Shown piece by piece: positions 14,324 through 15,646 of a DNA stretch of 15,646 nt (position 1 is the stretch's first letter; each line of letters opens with the position of its first letter). The stretch comes from Clostridia bacterium. GTDB taxonomy: Bacteria > Bacillota_A > Clostridia > Oscillospirales > CAG-272. The position numbers were made by a program, and so were the translations under genes. Where the stretch lies: positions 1 to 15,646 of the forward strand of contig JAGBSQ010000191.1 of assembly GCA_017631775.1 (NCBI GenBank). Reading direction: 5' to 3'. Under the pieces are notes generated by a model. That model did not search any database. It saw only the letters and a list, made by a program, of their open reading frames with translations, and was not told the origin of the DNA.

Positions 14324-15646
14324 ATGAAAGTTTTTACATCCGTTCCGTCGGAGAACCTTTATTTTCAAGAAACAACCGTTGAAGAGGGCAACGTGCGCGC
14401 AGGCACCGAAATGGGCATTATCAACGTGTTTGACGAGTTTGAATACCAAAGCATGGTAGGTTTTGGCGGCGCTTTTACCGAGTCGGCGGCTTATAATTAT
14501 GCACAACTCACCGACGAGCAGAAAAAGCTCTTTTTGGAGCGTTACTTCTCTCGTGAGAACGGCATCGGCTACAACTTTGGCAGAACGCACATCAACTCCT
14601 GCGACTTCTCGCTCGACGTTTACTCCTATATTGAGAGCGGCGACAAGGAACTGAAAACCTTCTCGCTCGAGCGCGACCGCAAATACATCATTCCTTTTAT
14701 CAAGGATGCTATGCAGTATTGCCAAGATGAGCTCATTCTGTTCGCATCCCCTTGGAGCCCCCCTGCGTTTATGAAGGATAACGAAAGCGTTTTCCGCGGC
14801 GGTTCCCTGAAGGAAGAATACAAGGAGTGCTGGGCAAGATATTACGCCAAGTACATTAAGGCAATGGCAGAGGAAGGCATCACCATTTCCGCCATCTCCA
14901 TTCAAAACGAACCCCTCGCGCGCCAATCTTGGGAGAGCTGCTATTACTCCCCCGACGATGAACGCGAATTCATTGAAAAATATCTCTCCCCTGTTCTAGA
15001 TGAAGAAGGTCTTTCCGACATCAAAATCATCATTTGGGACCACAACAAAGAACGCGTTTACGACCGTACCAAAAAGATTTTCGCATCCAAAGCCGTAGAG
15101 GAGCGCGTTTGGGCGGTTGGTCACCACTGGTATTCGGGCAACCACTTTGAAGGTATGAGCCTTGTGCACGAAAAGTTCGGCAAGGTTTTGCTCAGCACCG
15201 AGAACTGCGGCTCCATTAATGAAGACCCCATCTCTCTTGCCGAAAGATACGGCAAAGAGCTTGTTGGCGACTTTAACAACTTTACCGCAGGTCTGTGCGA
15301 CTGGAACTTGCTCCTGAGCGACAAGGGCGGCCCCTTCCACAACCGTTCCGCAGGCACCACCGCGGTTGCAGGCATCGTATTTGAGGACAAGGCGGCAGGC
15401 TGCCACGCGCCCATTCTTTACAACACCGAAACCCGTGAGCTTGTTTTCACTCCCATTTACTACTACATCGGTCACTTCTCCAAGTTCGTTCAACGCGGAG
15501 CCAAGAGAATTGCCACCACAAAATATGCCGAAAACATCTACACGGTAGCATTTAAGAACCCCGACGGCAGCATCGTGCTTGTAATGATGAGCACCTCTCA
15601 CCGCGAGCTCCCCGCCGTTGTAAGACACAACGACGTTTGCACCAAG
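14324..15646 (+). CDS. Glycoside hydrolase family 30 enzyme (3' end outside window)
   Basis: Open from ATG 14324, after an AAAGGAG site, to the right edge: 441 residues with no stop. The TIM barrel shows the GH30 hallmarks: FGGAFTESAAYNYAQL (48-63), GRTHINSCDFS (86-96), SPWSPPAFMK (142-151), acid/base E196 in SIQNEP, and nucleophile E293 in STENCGS. It then gives the usual FTPIYYYIGHFSKFVQRGAKRI (375-396), leading into the C-terminal beta domain, which is cut off. No signal peptide, so probably cytoplasmic. GH30 members cut beta-linked glucose, 1,6-glucan, 1,6-galactan, xylan or fucose; here the closest general look is of the glucosylceramidase/1,6-glucanase branch, but the substrate cannot be fixed. 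It is transcribed away from the other glycosidase genes with its own promoter. Confidence 0.92.
   Translation, partial: MKVFTSVPSENLYFQETTVEEGNVRAGTEMGIINVFDEFEYQSMVGFGGAFTESAAYNYAQLTDEQKKLFLERYFSRENGIGYNFGRTHINSCDFSLDVYSYIESGDKELKTFSLERDRKYIIPFIKDAMQYCQDELILFASPWSPPAFMKDNESVFRGGSLKEEYKECWARYYAKYIKAMAEEGITISAISIQNEPLARQSWESCYYSPDDEREFIEKYLSPVLDEEGLSDIKIIIWDHNKERVYDRTKKIFASKAVEERVWAVGHHWYSGNHFEGMSLVHEKFGKVLLSTENCGSINEDPISLAERYGKELVGDFNNFTAGLCDWNLLLSDKGGPFHNRSAGTTAVAGIVFEDKAAGCHAPILYNTETRELVFTPIYYYIGHFSKFVQRGAKRIATTKYAENIYTVAFKNPDGSIVLVMMSTSHRELPAVVRHNDVCTK

Noticed and set aside
14351..14368. ENLYFQ, identical to the TEV protease site core, near the GH30 N-terminus
   Set aside because: It fits the natural GH30 frame, no tag or vector sequence surrounds it, and a six-residue match can occur by chance.

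Overview
The window looks like chromosome from an anaerobic, gut-type Clostridia (Bacillota). This is an inference from four things: AGGAGG-type ribosome binding sites with near-consensus TTGACA/TATAAT promoters, a short lipoprotein signal followed by Thr/Pro/Glu (TTPEETTP-like) linkers, families common in that class (DUF3737, STM3941-like), and a dispersed repeat with the TGTCATCCTGAGCG end. No rRNA, tRNA, CRISPR array, transposase or phage gene was seen.

Layout. Two tandem plus-strand genes of the DUF4838 family (1-3297) end at a strong hairpin terminator. The first is cut by the left edge and carries the end of a secreted-protein linker; the second has no export signal. Convergent to them, on the minus strand, is a very large lipoprotein (3350-7864, 1504 aa) made of three successive copies of a metallo-beta-lactamase-fold module, each keeping its metal-binding motifs. 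Next on the minus strand come a GH78 alpha-L-rhamnosidase (8023-10269), a DUF3737 beta-helix protein (10384-11220), and a two-gene operon of a small STM3941-like membrane protein and a GH2 glycosidase (13742 down to 11447). After a roughly 580-base non-coding stretch holding a 233-bp terminal-inverted-repeat element, a plus-strand GH30 glycosidase begins at 14324 and runs off the right edge.

How it fits together. This is a carbohydrate-degradation region. GH78, GH2, GH30 and one DUF4838 protein lack signal peptides and probably trim oligosaccharides inside the cell. The other DUF4838 protein and the triple MBL lipoprotein are probably outside. No transporter, regulator or sugar kinase is in view, so the substrate is open; rhamnose-capped plant glycans such as arabinogalactan or rhamnogalacturonan side chains are one reasonable idea. 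Each minus-strand unit has its own sigma-70-type promoter, so the genes look individually transcribed rather than one large operon.

The most unusual items are the triplicated MBL lipoprotein with two flanking domains I do not recognise, the AT-rich inverted repeat just upstream of its promoter, and the DUF4838 pair apparently split between compartments.
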